Shown here: positions 1 to 9,056 of the stretch, piece by piece
How the letters are laid out: every line of letters begins with the position of its first letter
How positions within the stretch are numbered: position 1 is the first letter of the stretch
Origin: CAIVND01 sp035532075
GTDB lineage: Bacteria > Actinomycetota > Acidimicrobiia > Acidimicrobiales > Bog-793
Direction: 5' to 3'
DNA length: 62,929 nucleotides
Assembly: GCA_035532075.1 (NCBI GenBank)
Contig: DATKRV010000060.1
Coordinates: forward strand, 1-62,929
Position numbers and translations under genes: made by a program
Notes under the pieces: model-generated
What the model saw: only the letters and a program-made list of their open reading frames with translations
Told to the model about the DNA's origin: nothing
The model's database searches: none

Positions 1-194
1 CACTGACACACGGTCGATCTTGAGACGTCGAGGGCGCGCGCGATCTTCGTGTTGGCGATGCCGTCGGCTGCCATCAAAAGACCTCTGGCTTCGCGCACTG
101 CCCGGTAGGGAAACGAGACACTCTGGGCGATCTCTTCGAGCGCGACGCGTTCGTTTTCGCTCAACAGCAGTGGAGGTGCGGGAGCATGGGGCAT
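1..194 (-). CDS. IS630-type transposase, N-terminal fragment cut by the window edge
   Basis: Reading the minus strand from ATG at 194 gives an open frame that runs off the left edge after 64 residues. It begins MPHAPAPPLLLSENERVALEE and continues through an arginine-rich helix to a helix-turn-helix of the form IANTKIARALDVSRSTV. This is the layout of the N-terminal HTH domain of IS630-family transposases, which bind the terminal repeats and insert at TA dinucleotides. The DDE catalytic core would lie beyond the window. It faces the same way as the truncated hipA beside it, so the element has inserted into hipA. The family call rests on the N-terminal domain only. Confidence 0.7.
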   Translation of the reverse strand, partial: MPHAPAPPLLLSENERVALEEIAQSVSFPYRAVREARGLLMAADGIANTKIARALDVSRSTVCQ

Positions 195-241
195 GACCCA
201 TCCTAACTCAACCGCGCGTCTATTTCAGTGTCAGTACACTA
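195..241. repeat. Probable end of the IS630-type element (terminal inverted repeat and insertion junction)
   Basis: The hipA reading frame loses homology and stops here. On the minus strand the junction reads CTAGTGTACTGACACTG, with TA at 240-241 and an imperfect palindrome AGTGTCAGTACACT (227-240). IS630-type elements duplicate TA and start with a terminal repeat just upstream of the transposase. The exact boundary is inferred, since the other end of the element is outside the window. Confidence 0.45.
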
Positions 242-824
242 GCGAGCCATCTTGGAGTAGCACGGCCGCTTTTGGTCGAGCACCACCAAGCGAGCCACCA
301 GCGACGAGTAAATCCCGAATGTCTTGGTCTTTCGGGGTTCCATCCACGAACTCGTCGGTTGAGTTGAGGAGACGGGCAAGGTCGATCAGGGCTGGCACAC
401 CTTTGTCGTCTCCGGCGATGTACTCGTTGGATCCGCCCTCACGCAGTCGGATCGCTCCTTGTCGCAAAACATCGCGCGTTCCAAGCAAGAAATCCACTGG
501 ACCCAGTGTTCTCGCCTTCCTGCTTTCTGCGGCTGCCTGGTTGCGTTCCTCGCGGCGGATGAGGTTTTGGCCCCATCGGTCAGGAGCGCTGTCGGAGAAC
601 ACCCCAAAGATATCTCGGCTGCTGGAGGGCTGGAAGATTTCAAGGTCAAGCGACAGCTCAGGATCAATGGGATAACTACGTGGATCAGCGATGTACGTCG
701 CCGCGTACTGGAAGGTCATACTCCTGGTGCGCCGCTCGTGTACCCGGATGAGTCCCACGAGAATCTCGTCACCATCGATCTCGACAGTGACCTCTATTGG
801 CTCGCGCTGGCGATTGCGGGCCAC
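231..824 (-). pseudogene. hipA: HipA-type serine/threonine kinase toxin, truncated by the IS insertion
   Basis: HipA toxins are kinases (about 400-440 residues) that phosphorylate glutamyl-tRNA synthetase or other targets and are neutralised by HipB. This frame holds only 197 residues. It contains the N-terminal HipA domain, the conserved SAPDRWGQNLIRR segment and the GGSLGGARPKA glycine-rich loop, then ends at the IS junction. The whole catalytic core with the kinase Asp residues is gone, so it cannot be an active toxin. GTG start at 824, five bases after the hipB stop, with GAGGAAG inside the end of hipB as ribosome binding site, so the two were translationally coupled. Confidence 0.85.
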
Positions 825-829
825 TTCAG

Positions 830-1132
830 TTACTTCCTCACTCGTTGCGGGAGTATCTCGTCGGCCCGTAGTTTCCCGAGATCGCTGCGATAGGGGTCGG
901 TCACTTTGTCGATCTCGTCCAGCACCCCGATTGCCCGGAGCACACGGAACAGATTTTCGGTGCCGACAGTGCCTCCGTTACCCTGTTCGATCTTTCGCAA
1001 AGTGGCTCGGGTTATGCCGGCTCGCGAAGCGAGAACCTCTGCGGAAAGTCGCTGAAGCTTGCGCCATGTAGCGACGTTTTCGCCTAGGTTCTTCAGTGCT
1101 CTGTCTACTGCGGGTGGGGTCATTCCTGCCAT
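830..1132 (-). CDS. hipB: HipB-type antitoxin / XRE-family DNA-binding repressor
   Basis: A 100-residue protein with an XRE helix-turn-helix at about residues 18-70: RKLQRLSAEVLASRAGI, then TRATLRKIEQG. HipB proteins dimerise, bind inverted repeats upstream of their own operon and sequester HipA. The start is ATG at 1132, preceded by AAGGAG about six bases upstream. A second ATG lies at codon 4. The gene is intact although its partner hipA is cut, so it may persist as a self-regulated orphan antitoxin that could protect against related HipA toxins. The perfect 16-bp inverted repeat directly upstream is its likely operator. Confidence 0.85.
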   Translation of the reverse strand: MAGMTPPAVDRALKNLGENVATWRKLQRLSAEVLASRAGITRATLRKIEQGNGGTVGTENLFRVLRAIGVLDEIDKVTDPYRSDLGKLRADEILPQRVRK

Positions 1133-1147
1133 CAGGACTCCTTATAT

Positions 1148-1200
1148 AATGATTACTACAGTGCTTATTATAGCTATTAATGGACACTGTAGTAATCATT
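1148..1200 (-). promoter_or_regulatory. Operator/promoter of the hipBA operon: perfect 16-bp inverted repeat
   Basis: AATGATTACTACAGTG (1148-1163) is repeated exactly as its reverse complement at 1185-1200, with a 21-base AT-rich spacer containing TATTA-like -10 candidates. The arms begin 16 bases upstream of the hipB start. HipB-type repressors bind such palindromic boxes near their own promoter, so autoregulation is the natural reading. The function is inferred; the repeat itself is directly visible. Confidence 0.75.
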
Positions 1201-1279
1201 AACTCAGATCTGACTCGATGAGACTATCGCGGACTAAAGGGCAACCCACCACGATCAAGGCAATGTCGCTTGCCTTCAT

Positions 1280-1315
1280 GCACCTCTCTTTCGTATGAGA
1301 AAGAGAGGTGCTTTT
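1280..1315 (+). terminator. Intrinsic terminator, plus strand
   Basis: GCACCTCTCTTTC (1280-1292) and GAAAGAGAGGTGC (1299-1311) form a perfect 13-bp stem with a six-base loop, followed by TTTT. It would end plus-strand transcripts, but no plus-strand gene is visible just upstream; it may be left over from a lost gene or stop transcription diverging from the hip promoter. Confidence 0.7.
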
Positions 1316-1770
1316 GACCGCAAAAGGTCCGCGGAATTGATTGACGCACCTTTTTCCAGCACGCTTCCGAGCGCAAGAATGAGACGTCAAGTTCCTCGCA
1401 AAAGACACATCCCCAGTTCAGGCCCACTTTTCCCCAAAGTGAAATACCCCCTAGTTTGAAAGTGAACCTCCTATAGATCGCGAGGCTTAGCCGCAGGTCA
1501 GGAGGTGCTGGTGAACATCCCATAGGAGGCTGTTCACGCGAATACCCCGAAATGGTTCACCAGTTCATACCGAGACTCTTCCGATCACAAGAATTCGACA
1601 CTTTGCGGTGACGCGAAGAGGTCAACTCCACTGGTGGAGATCCGGACCTTTGATTTTCGATCCGATAGGCGAACAAGACAACAAAGGTACCGACCTTGAT
1701 CGCCCTGTCGAAGACGACAAGGACCTCGCGAACGTCACTGCGATCTGCAAACGATGCGATCTTGGTCACG
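1316..1770. other. Gene-free stretch between the terminator and the Nramp gene
   Basis: No reading frame with a credible start, ribosome binding site or recognisable domain was found on either strand. It includes the 3' flank of the Nramp-type gene. Confidence 0.4.
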
Positions 1771-3189
1771 CTAGACACCTCCTGTTGCAAAGAGCGCTAT
1801 TGCCGCGAGAGCCATGATCACCGCTGTCAGCCATCCGAGACTCTTGGCGGCTTTTCCATTTACGTACTCACCCATGATCGCCTCATTGGAAGAGACGAAC
1901 ATTGTGACAACAATGAATGGCGCAGCGGCGACACCGTTGACGACGGCAACGAACACCAAAAGCGTGATTGGGTTCACCGACATAAGGCTCATCGCCATTC
2001 CACCGAGCGTTCCCACCGCGCAAAGTCCGTAAAAAACGGGCGCGCGCCGCGGCGAGTTGGAAAATCCCGTCCTTCTGCCGAGAAGCCCAGCCATTCCTGC
2101 CGACCCGGCGCCGGCAAGGACCGGCACGGCCAGCATGCCCGATCCGATGAACCCGAGGGCAAAGATGATCGAGGCAAACCGACCTGCCACTGGGCGAAGG
2201 GCTGCCGCCACCTGGGCTGGCGAGGAAATGGTGAAATGCTGGCCGGACTTCGGAGTCAGGGTGATCGCCGTCGTAACGATGATCGCGAACATGACGACAT
2301 TGGAGAACGCCATACCGGAGAAGACATCAAAACGACTTCTGGACTCTTTTCCCGCAGCGTCAAGGCGAGAACGACGGCGTAGTGGCAGTGGTTGACTCCC
2401 TCCAGCATCTTCTTCGCGCATCTCCTCAACGCGGTGCATGCTTTGCCAGAAGAACAGGTACGGCGAAATCGTCGTGCCAAGGACACCGACGAGAAGCCCT
2501 ACATAGGCGCGGCTGAAACGAATGTGCGGTACGACCGTGTTGAACAAAACCGTGCCCCAAGGAATCTTGACGAAGAACAACTCTGCGACATACGCGAGCA
2601 GCGCGGCGCACAGGACCTTGAACACGCGGGCAATCGTGCCGAACGAACCACTGACGAGCAGAGCCATGATGATGACCCCTGCCAATACCGCCCAAAGCGC
2701 TGTTGGTCCGGCATGGAGGAGGTGCATGCCCGCACCGATCGCAACAAGGTCTGCCGCGATGTTGAGCGCGTTGGCAATGATGAGCGCGCCGATCAGCACT
2801 CCCACAGCGATCTTCCAAAAGCGACCGAACCTCAAGACAATGAGCTCGCCGAGTCCTTTTCCGGTTGCGAGCGCAGTCCGATCGCAGATCTCTTGCACGC
2901 CTGCCATCAGTGGAAAGGTGATAAACGCCACCCAGAGCATCCCAAACCCAAATTGCGCACCTGTCTGCGCGTAGGTGGCGATGCCCGATGGATCGTCATC
3001 GGAGGCCCCCGTAACCAGACCCGGCCCGAGCGCCCGGAGATAGGCGTGCCAGCCGCGTGGCCGCGTATCGAAAAGATCGGTGTTCTGTCCGTCGGCGGAA
3101 CCATCAGCAGGGGAGATCCGGCCAGGAGGTGATCCATCGACGCCGGATTCTTGTTCTGGGCCCTGAGGCATAGGGCTAGTCTCACTCAT
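1771..3189 (-). CDS. Nramp-family divalent metal transporter, variant with altered TM6 site
   Basis: A 472-residue integral membrane protein with about 11 transmembrane segments after a hydrophilic 50-residue N-terminus. Nramp proteins carry Mn2+, Fe2+ or other divalent ions with protons. The TM1 signature is DDPSGIATY (65-73), the counterpart of the DPGN motif. In TM6 the classical MPH motif is replaced by ISPY (241-244). The methionine of that motif favours transition metals, so loss of it makes the substrate uncertain; Nramp-related Mg2+ transporters also lack it. ATG start at 3189 with no clear ribosome binding site. It is a single gene, followed by the divergent-looking gap toward hipB. 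Not close enough to mntH to use that name. Confidence 0.85.
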   Translation of the reverse strand: MSETSPMPQGPEQESGVDGSPPGRISPADGSADGQNTDLFDTRPRGWHAYLRALGPGLVTGASDDDPSGIATYAQTGAQFGFGMLWVAFITFPLMAGVQEICDRTALATGKGLGELIVLRFGRFWKIAVGVLIGALIIANALNIAADLVAIGAGMHLLHAGPTALWAVLAGVIIMALLVSGSFGTIARVFKVLCAALLAYVAELFFVKIPWGTVLFNTVVPHIRFSRAYVGLLVGVLGTTISPYLFFWQSMHRVEEMREEDAGGSQPLPLRRRSRLDAAGKESRSRFDVFSGMAFSNVVMFAIIVTTAITLTPKSGQHFTISSPAQVAAALRPVAGRFASIIFALGFIGSGMLAVPVLAGAGSAGMAGLLGRRTGFSNSPRRAPVFYGLCAVGTLGGMAMSLMSVNPITLLVFVAVVNGVAAAPFIVVTMFVSSNEAIMGEYVNGKAAKSLGWLTAVIMALAAIALFATGGV

Positions 3190-3292
3190 TGTTCGAGGAT
3201 TCTTGGGTTCTTGTCCCGATATTGGCGACGTAAGGAACTCGCCAGCACCCGATCGAGTGACGACGGGCAGACGGCATCATCACGCGAGGTGA

Positions 3293-3323
3293 AGCAGCCC
3301 AGTTGTTCGGTATCTGGGCTGCT
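3293..3323 (-). terminator. Hairpin after the small membrane protein gene
   Basis: AGCAGCCCAG (3293-3302) and CTGGGCTGCT (3314-3323) form a perfect 10-bp stem with an 11-base loop, starting four bases past the stop of the small membrane protein gene on the minus strand. There is no uridine tract, so termination is likely but not certain. Confidence 0.5.
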
Positions 3324-3326
3324 CGA

Positions 3327-3533
3327 TTACTTACTCGGTTGGGGAATGGGCACTCGGCAAGATGCGATTTTCGGGTTCACACCGATGTAGTTGAGAGGAC
3401 CCGCAAGGATGGTGACCACGATTGTTCCTGTTTTGGCACAATTCGCTTCCGGCCCGCTGTAGTAGTGCCGTTGGTATGCGGCGAGGGCTCCAATGATGAA
3501 CCAGATGACGAGTAGCACTGAACCGATGCGCAT
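3327..3533 (-). CDS. Small single-pass membrane protein, function unknown
   Basis: The product has 68 residues, with one clear transmembrane helix at about 2-20 (MRIGSVLLVIWFIIGALAAY) and a second hydrophobic stretch at about 33-45 (TGTIVVTILAGPLNYIG). The start was placed at ATG 3533 because AGAGGAG lies five bases upstream; a longer frame begins at 3623 but lacks a ribosome binding site. Two cysteines could form a disulfide outside the membrane. Many actinobacteria carry small proteins of this style, but I do not recognise the family well enough to name it. Confidence 0.65.
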   Translation of the reverse strand: MRIGSVLLVIWFIIGALAAYQRHYYSGPEANCAKTGTIVVTILAGPLNYIGVNPKIASCRVPIPQPSK

Positions 3534-3693
3534 AGACGACTCCTCTGTTGGAAGTTCCGCTGTCCGAGTCAAGGCCGCAGACGCCGGGTCGATGACGAAC
3601 TTCGACATTAACTGGATCCGCAACTACGAATATAGCGCTTACCTGCGGGAGGCCTTCCTCAATAGCCAGTAGACCGATTCGTCTGGCTCTAGC

Positions 3694-3864
3694 TCAAGCT
3701 CCGTCGTCTTTCTCCTCGGAACTTTCGTTCGGATCGCTCTCCACGGTCACCTTGAAGTGGGGATCTTCAGCAGGGCTCTCATCGGCAAAGCGCTCTATGG
3801 CCTCATCGTCCTGCTGTTGCTCAGAGGTTACTGATTCAGCGGGCTCTTCCTTGGGACGGGTCAT
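3694..3864 (-). CDS. Small acidic protein, unknown
   Basis: A 56-residue, strongly acidic protein rich in Glu, Asp, Ser and Gln, without hydrophobic segments. The start at ATG 3864 is favoured by AAAGGGAG six to seven bases upstream; an in-frame ATG at 3888 has none. The composition suggests a disordered protein. No function can be assigned. Confidence 0.5.
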   Translation of the reverse strand: MTRPKEEPAESVTSEQQQDDEAIERFADESPAEDPHFKVTVESDPNESSEEKDDGA

Positions 3865-3889
3865 GAACATCTCCCTTTGCGATAACACC

Positions 3890-4910
3890 TAGCCGTACTG
3901 AGGAATACCAACCACGATACCCAAGCATCGTAGAGCAGATCAGGACAGCCGTTCTTCGCTCGAAGTCGTTGTTCCCGTGGGGTTGTTCGTGTCATTCGAC
4001 GCTGACGAATTGAGCTGCCGACCGTCGGTTCGTTCCCCGGGTGACACGACTACGGTGACAGGTGATGAGCGTGGATCCCGATGGGTAGCTTGATGCACTG
4101 CTACTGCACTGTTTCGCGTTGACGTCAATCGATCTCGTTGGCGGTGGCTCCCAATTGGCACTTGCCGACGTGGTTACGCCATCATGTACATCCTGTGGCC
4201 ACTGGTATCACGGCCAAAGATGATCTCCGGAACTCATTTCTTCCAGATCATCGATGGTCTCAAGAGACTCATCATTGTCCTGATGGTCGCAGGTGGGCGC
4301 GACGCCTGCTGACTCGGCTTCTTCTGTCGCTCTCAAATATCGCGAAGAACTCGCCCCGGCATTCGAGTGAAGAAGCTTGTTTACCAAAAGACGTGCGGTG
4401 ACGATATGACCTCAATCGAACGTCGACTATGAAGAGCCACAGGGTACGTCGCTTGCAAAAAAAGGAGAGGGATTAACGATGCTGCTGAAAGGCGATCGGT
4501 GATAGTGTTGTGATTGCCGAGGTTGACCGCTCTCCTCGTTTGCAGCCGCTCGGAACCGTGGTGGCTTCTGCTAAATGTGGCAGAGGCGAGTTAGCTGGGA
4601 TCCTATGTTCCGCCGGACCCGACGCGATTTTCCGTACTTGGTTCCTTCGAGTTCTGGGCCGTCCGCCCACAACAAAACACAAATTGACGCATCGGTTCAT
4701 ATTGCTCAATTTGAGGCAACCACCCAAGGGGCAGAGATCGCGTATTTGAGCGAGAGAAGAGTTCCGTTCGAAATGACCCAAGCGATAGGTTCGCTGGTCA
4801 GTTTTCATCGAAATAGCCAGAACATCGAAACGCCCCTGGAAGAGATGTCGTGACCAAGTTGATCACAGCCATCGTCTTGTCGAAAACGTAGGTTTGTCGA
4901 TGTGCCGTCA
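3890..4910. other. One-kilobase stretch without a convincing gene
   Basis: All open frames here are short, lack ribosome binding sites and look random in composition. No RNA gene or transposon part was recognised. It could be degraded DNA or hold a 5' leader for the following gene. Confidence 0.4.
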
Positions 4911-4939
4911 GAGGAGAGATTGCACATGGCGATTGCAAT

Positions 4940-6019
4940 GTGTATACGGTGGCTGTCGCCGATGAATTCCTCACGGCAGGGCGCGTTTATCTCGAGACAG
5001 TCGGTCCAGTTTTGAGAATCAGAGAGCGGAGCAACCTTCCCTTTGACTCGGCATCACTTCCGAGTCCACGGGGTCCGATTTCCGAAGTGGTTCTGGATGC
5101 TTTTATGCGACCACCAGGATGGTTAGAACTGCCCTCGTTCTCCGATACCAACCCGCTGACAAATGACGATGAAGCATTGGCTCTCTATCTTTGCTACGAG
5201 CTGAATTATCAGGGATTGCCGAGCTGCGATCCAGAATGGGAGTGGGAACCGAGTCTCCTCGAATTGCGTAAGGTCCTCGAACATCGGTATCTCAAAGCGC
5301 TGCGCGAACATATTCCACCGATGCCTCAGAATCTCCGGGCGCGCCACGTCGTTTCGTTACTCGCTACCGCCCCAGGGCGATCCCTTGCGCAGTATCTCGA
5401 GCAACAAGGGACTATTGAGGAGTTCCGAGAGTTCGCGATCCATCGCTCTGCCTATCAATTAAAAGAAGCCGACCCGCATACTTGGGCTATTCCACGCCTA
5501 ACCGGTCGCTCGAAAGCGGCCTTGGTGTTCATCCAATATGAAGAGTACGGCGAAGGTGTACCAGAGGAGATGCATTCAGCGCTGTTTGCAAAAACCATGG
5601 ATGCGTTCGGATTAAACAGCGGCTATGGGTACTACATCGATCACATCCCTGGAATCACGCTTAGCACTGTCAACCTGGTCTCATTATTCGGACTTCATCG
5701 CCGTTGGCGAGGGGCACTCATCGGACACCTGGCGCTGTTCGAGATGGTTTCAACGAGACCAAATGCGAGTTACGCAAGAGGCCTTCGGCGCCTCGGCCTC
5801 GGTGAAGATGCAGCTCGATTTTTTGATGCACATGTGGTGGCTGACGCGACCCACGAAGTAATCGCGCTCGAACAACTCCTTGGGGGACTCGTAGACAGCG
5901 AAGCCGCAATCGAACCCGACGTAGCATTTGGAGCTGAAGCGCTTGCCTATCTCGACGGCTTGTTGACCGACCACCTACTGGAAGCTTGGACGGCAAGCCG
6001 GTCCTCGCTTTTGCCGTGA
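4940..6019 (+). CDS. Iron-containing redox enzyme, haem-oxygenase-like diiron fold
   Basis: A 359-residue protein of the haem-oxygenase-like superfamily (PF14518-like). The C-terminal two thirds is helical and carries the expected carboxylate/histidine pattern: FIQYEEYGEG at about 199-208 followed by MHSALF, then LALFEMVSTRPN and later DAHVVADATHE. In this family these bind a diiron or iron site that oxidises or cleaves small molecules. The start is uncertain. A good ribosome binding site (GAGGAGAG, 4911-4918) serves ATG 4926, which is in another frame and ends after about 30 codons; the frame of this gene has only GTG 4940. Either the gene starts at GTG by coupling or a frameshift lies near codon 5. 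Stands alone. Confidence 0.75.
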   Translation: MYTVAVADEFLTAGRVYLETVGPVLRIRERSNLPFDSASLPSPRGPISEVVLDAFMRPPGWLELPSFSDTNPLTNDDEALALYLCYELNYQGLPSCDPEWEWEPSLLELRKVLEHRYLKALREHIPPMPQNLRARHVVSLLATAPGRSLAQYLEQQGTIEEFREFAIHRSAYQLKEADPHTWAIPRLTGRSKAALVFIQYEEYGEGVPEEMHSALFAKTMDAFGLNSGYGYYIDHIPGITLSTVNLVSLFGLHRRWRGALIGHLALFEMVSTRPNASYARGLRRLGLGEDAARFFDAHVVADATHEVIALEQLLGGLVDSEAAIEPDVAFGAEALAYLDGLLTDHLLEAWTASRSSLLP

Positions 6020-6172
6020 GTGACACTGCTCTAAAATGGGCCCATCCCTGAGACAATCTGACCAGAACCGGCCACCCACTTCCAGACCCCGGGACGGTTT
6101 GGATGATCTGGCTATTCAGAGGAGTTGCCGTCCCTTTTTGATGGAGTGCAGAAGAACAGCCCGGAGGTATCG

Positions 6173-7342
6173 ATGACGACTGATGACGGGAGTAGCGAAT
6201 CTCCAAATCGGACAACGGCGACTCCCTCCGGGGAGACGCCTCCTTCGAATGTGCTCATCCTGCCAGCAAGCGCCGAACGGGAGCTCGCTGAGTCGGATGA
6301 GTCGCTCGGTGTCCTCGGTCGACCGTTTGACCGTCGGGCACCGTTCTTTGTTGGCTTTACCGGAGCGCTTGGTGTCGCGGTTGCCTACGCGTTCGCCCGC
6401 GGATTTGGCGACATCACGAGCGTGCTCGTCATTATTGGGCTTGCCCTGTTTGTCGCGATTGGGCTGAATCCCATACTCGAGTTCTGCATCGACCACGGCA
6501 TTCGTCGGGGCATAGCAGTCGTCATCGTGACAATTGGATTTGTCTTGGCCGTCGTGGCATTTGTGCTCGCTGCCGTCTCGCCAATCTCTCACGAGGTAAA
6601 CAGCCTCGTGAAGGACTATCCCCGCTACAAAGCCAACCTCGCCTCCGGGAAAGGTTGGGGCGGTCAACTTGTCGCCAAACTCCACCTGACGAGCTACTTC
6701 AAGGGCAAACCAAAGTTGAAAATTCCCGTTGGTGGAGTACTCGGGGCTGGAAAGCTGCTCCTCTCGCTTGGCATTGCGACAACTAGCGTCATCGCGCTGA
6801 CGATCTATTTCCTGATCGCACTTCCTGGAGTGAAGAGACTTTGGCTCTCGTTCATCCCGCGTAGCCGCCGCGAGCGAGTTGGTTTGCTCACCGACGAGGT
6901 TTTCAGCCGCGTCGGTGGTTTTATGTTGGGAAACCTTGTCACGTCGCTGATCTCTGGGGTCGGAACCTTTATCTGGCTACTTATCTTTGGTATTCGCTAT
7001 GCCCTCCTCTTGGCGGTCATCGTTGCGCTCTTTGATCTCATCCCGATGGTGGGATCGACGATCGCCGGCGTCATTGTCTCCCTTTTTGCGTTTTCTAAGG
7101 GCATTGCGGTGGGGATCGCCACCTCGGCCTTCTACATCATCTACCGCTACCTTGAGGACTATCTCCTCAATCCCCGGGTGATGAAGCACACCGTCAAGGT
7201 CACACCAGGACTGACCATCATTGCCACGCTCATCGGTGGAACCCTGCTTGGGCTTATTGGTGCCCTCGTTGCAATTCCGGTGGCGGCAACCCTGCATTTG
7301 TTACTCGAAGAGGTGACCTTCCCTCGTCAAAATCAGCGATAG
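6173..7342 (+). CDS. AI-2E family transporter (PerM/UPF0118-like permease)
   Basis: A 389-residue polytopic membrane protein. After about 50 hydrophilic residues come paired helices (GALGVAVAYAFARGFGDI onward), a soluble loop with SHEVNSLVKDYPRYKANL and then the conserved C-terminal set of helices with the DLIPMVGSTIAGVI and YRYLEDYLLNPRVM segments that mark this family. Members are linked to autoinducer-2 export or Na+/H+ exchange, so the exact substrate is open. Start chosen at ATG 6173 because GGAGGT lies six bases upstream. It is followed 109 bases later by another membrane protein on the same strand. Confidence 0.88.
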   Translation: MTTDDGSSESPNRTTATPSGETPPSNVLILPASAERELAESDESLGVLGRPFDRRAPFFVGFTGALGVAVAYAFARGFGDITSVLVIIGLALFVAIGLNPILEFCIDHGIRRGIAVVIVTIGFVLAVVAFVLAAVSPISHEVNSLVKDYPRYKANLASGKGWGGQLVAKLHLTSYFKGKPKLKIPVGGVLGAGKLLLSLGIATTSVIALTIYFLIALPGVKRLWLSFIPRSRRERVGLLTDEVFSRVGGFMLGNLVTSLISGVGTFIWLLIFGIRYALLLAVIVALFDLIPMVGSTIAGVIVSLFAFSKGIAVGIATSAFYIIYRYLEDYLLNPRVMKHTVKVTPGLTIIATLIGGTLLGLIGALVAIPVAATLHLLLEEVTFPRQNQR

Positions 7343-7451
7343 GCAACTTTCGAGGGGCCGCCTGCTCGATTGTCGCTCGATTCCTTGACCCGTCCACGAT
7401 TGGATTGATACCCGACGACCTCCACCATATTGATCGGAGAGCACATAGGTA

Positions 7452-8498
7452 ATGAACATCATTGAAGGTACGGCCCGGCGTATCGACGGACTACAGCAGC
7501 GCCACGTTTTCTCGGCATTTCTCTTTGGCGTCGTAAAAAAATTCGGCGACGACAATGCTGGCAATCTCACGATACAGATCACCTACACAATGTTCATGAC
7601 CATATTCCCGTTACTTCTCTTACTTGTAACGATGCTCGGCATCGTGCTCGCTGACAATCCAGCAGATCGTAGCCGGGTCTTGAACTCTGCACTCGGCCAG
7701 TTCCCTATCATCGGTCAACAACTTGGCCATAATCTCCACGCAATGAAACGCAGTTCGGTGTTCGGAATCATCTTCGGGATCGGTGGTCTCGTCTATGGCT
7801 CCACTGGTCTTGCCCAAGCTGGTCTGTACGCCATGGCACAGATTTGGAATATTCCGAGTGCAGTCCGACCCAACTACCTCACGCGGATGGCCAGAAGTGT
7901 GATTTTTCTCGTCGTGCTCGCCGTCGGACTTACCCTCTCCACCGCATTGGCTGGCTTCGGCACATTTGGAAGACACAACATGTGGCTGGGGGCACTGGGC
8001 GAAGTACTCGCGATCATTCTCAATGTGCTGCTCTACTTTGCCGTGTTCAGAACGCTCACGCCAAAACAAGTAGCAACGCGTTCGCTCCTCGCCGGTGTCG
8101 TTATCGGGGGCGTTGCCTGGACAATCCTCCAGGCTGCTGGGGGATATGTTGTTGGCCATGACCTGAGGGGCGCGAACGCTCTCTACGGAGTCTTTGGTCT
8201 TGTGCTCGGTCTCGTCGCATGGATCTATCTCGCCGCTGAAATCACCCTGTATGCCGCGGAGATCAACTCTGTTCTCTTCCACAGGTTATGGCCGAGAGGA
8301 ATGATACAGCCGCCGCTCACCGATGCCGACCAACGATCTCTCGCATTCCAAGTGACGCAGAATCAGCGACGTCTGGAACAAGAGGTCCTCACGCGATTCC
8401 GCAACAAACCAATGAGCCAAGACGAGTACAGAGAGCGCGACTACCAAGAAATCATGGAGGGATCGGGGAATGAGTGGAGATCTGCTGACGACTCTTGA
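7452..8498 (+). CDS. YihY/virulence factor BrkB family membrane protein
   Basis: A 348-residue protein with about six transmembrane helices. The conserved features are DNAGNLTIQITYTMFMTIFPL near residues 36-56, the GxxYGSTGL loop and the C-terminal WIYLAAEITLYAAEIN helix. Once annotated as ribonuclease BN, the family is now treated as membrane proteins of unknown transport function. The cytosolic tail is hydrophilic. It lies downstream of the AI-2E-type gene on the same strand and may be co-transcribed. ATG start at 7452; a GGAGAG lies a little far upstream. Confidence 0.88.
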   Translation: MNIIEGTARRIDGLQQRHVFSAFLFGVVKKFGDDNAGNLTIQITYTMFMTIFPLLLLLVTMLGIVLADNPADRSRVLNSALGQFPIIGQQLGHNLHAMKRSSVFGIIFGIGGLVYGSTGLAQAGLYAMAQIWNIPSAVRPNYLTRMARSVIFLVVLAVGLTLSTALAGFGTFGRHNMWLGALGEVLAIILNVLLYFAVFRTLTPKQVATRSLLAGVVIGGVAWTILQAAGGYVVGHDLRGANALYGVFGLVLGLVAWIYLAAEITLYAAEINSVLFHRLWPRGMIQPPLTDADQRSLAFQVTQNQRRLEQEVLTRFRNKPMSQDEYRERDYQEIMEGSGNEWRSADDS

Positions 8499-9056
8499 AC
8501 GAACGCGCTCGATTCGTCCATCTGTCCAGGTATGTCTCCACCTACCTCAGATCATCCACGTACGCCAACCTGGGTGAGTCCGCGTTGTGGTAACAGTGCT
8601 GACCCGTACGGTTCACGTCACGCTGACATCAAAAGTCACGGTCTGACCAACAGCAATAATTGTTGGCCAGAGTGCGGGCGTTGCCCGCGCGATGGCATGC
8701 ATCTTGTGCATGGTCTCGAACCAGGACAACTGACCTTCGGACCACTCCGCTGATGTAAAGGCTGGAAGTTCGAATTCGTCGAGCACACCATGATCTTGCA
8801 GTTCAAAACGAAGAAAAACAACCAAATCTGAGATGGCAATTACAAGAGATGAGCGCAACGAGCCTGTGAAATGGGAACGTCCAACACAGGAGATTGACTG
8901 TGGCACCAAGTCTCACCCAGGGCAGAAATCACTCGCGTCCCGGCTTGACCGACAAAGTCCCAGTCCGAGCGAGATCGCCCGTCAGATGCTGCGACAATTT
9001 TGTGACCTGTTCCTCGTTGTGTTTCCGATTCCGCCGTTGTATCAGACAGCCTGTTG
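8499..9056. other. Gap with a possible gene remnant on the minus strand
   Basis: The minus-strand frame at 8613-8909 contains a stretch with protein-like composition (LPAFTSAEWSEGQLSWFE), but no good start or known domain. It may be the tail of a decayed gene next to the IS3 remnant. Nothing else was seen. Confidence 0.25.

Noticed and set aside
2392..3132. Plus-strand frame of 246 codons opposite the Nramp gene
   Set aside because: Very rich in Arg, His, Asp and Glu, as expected for the complement of a membrane protein gene; not a real protein.
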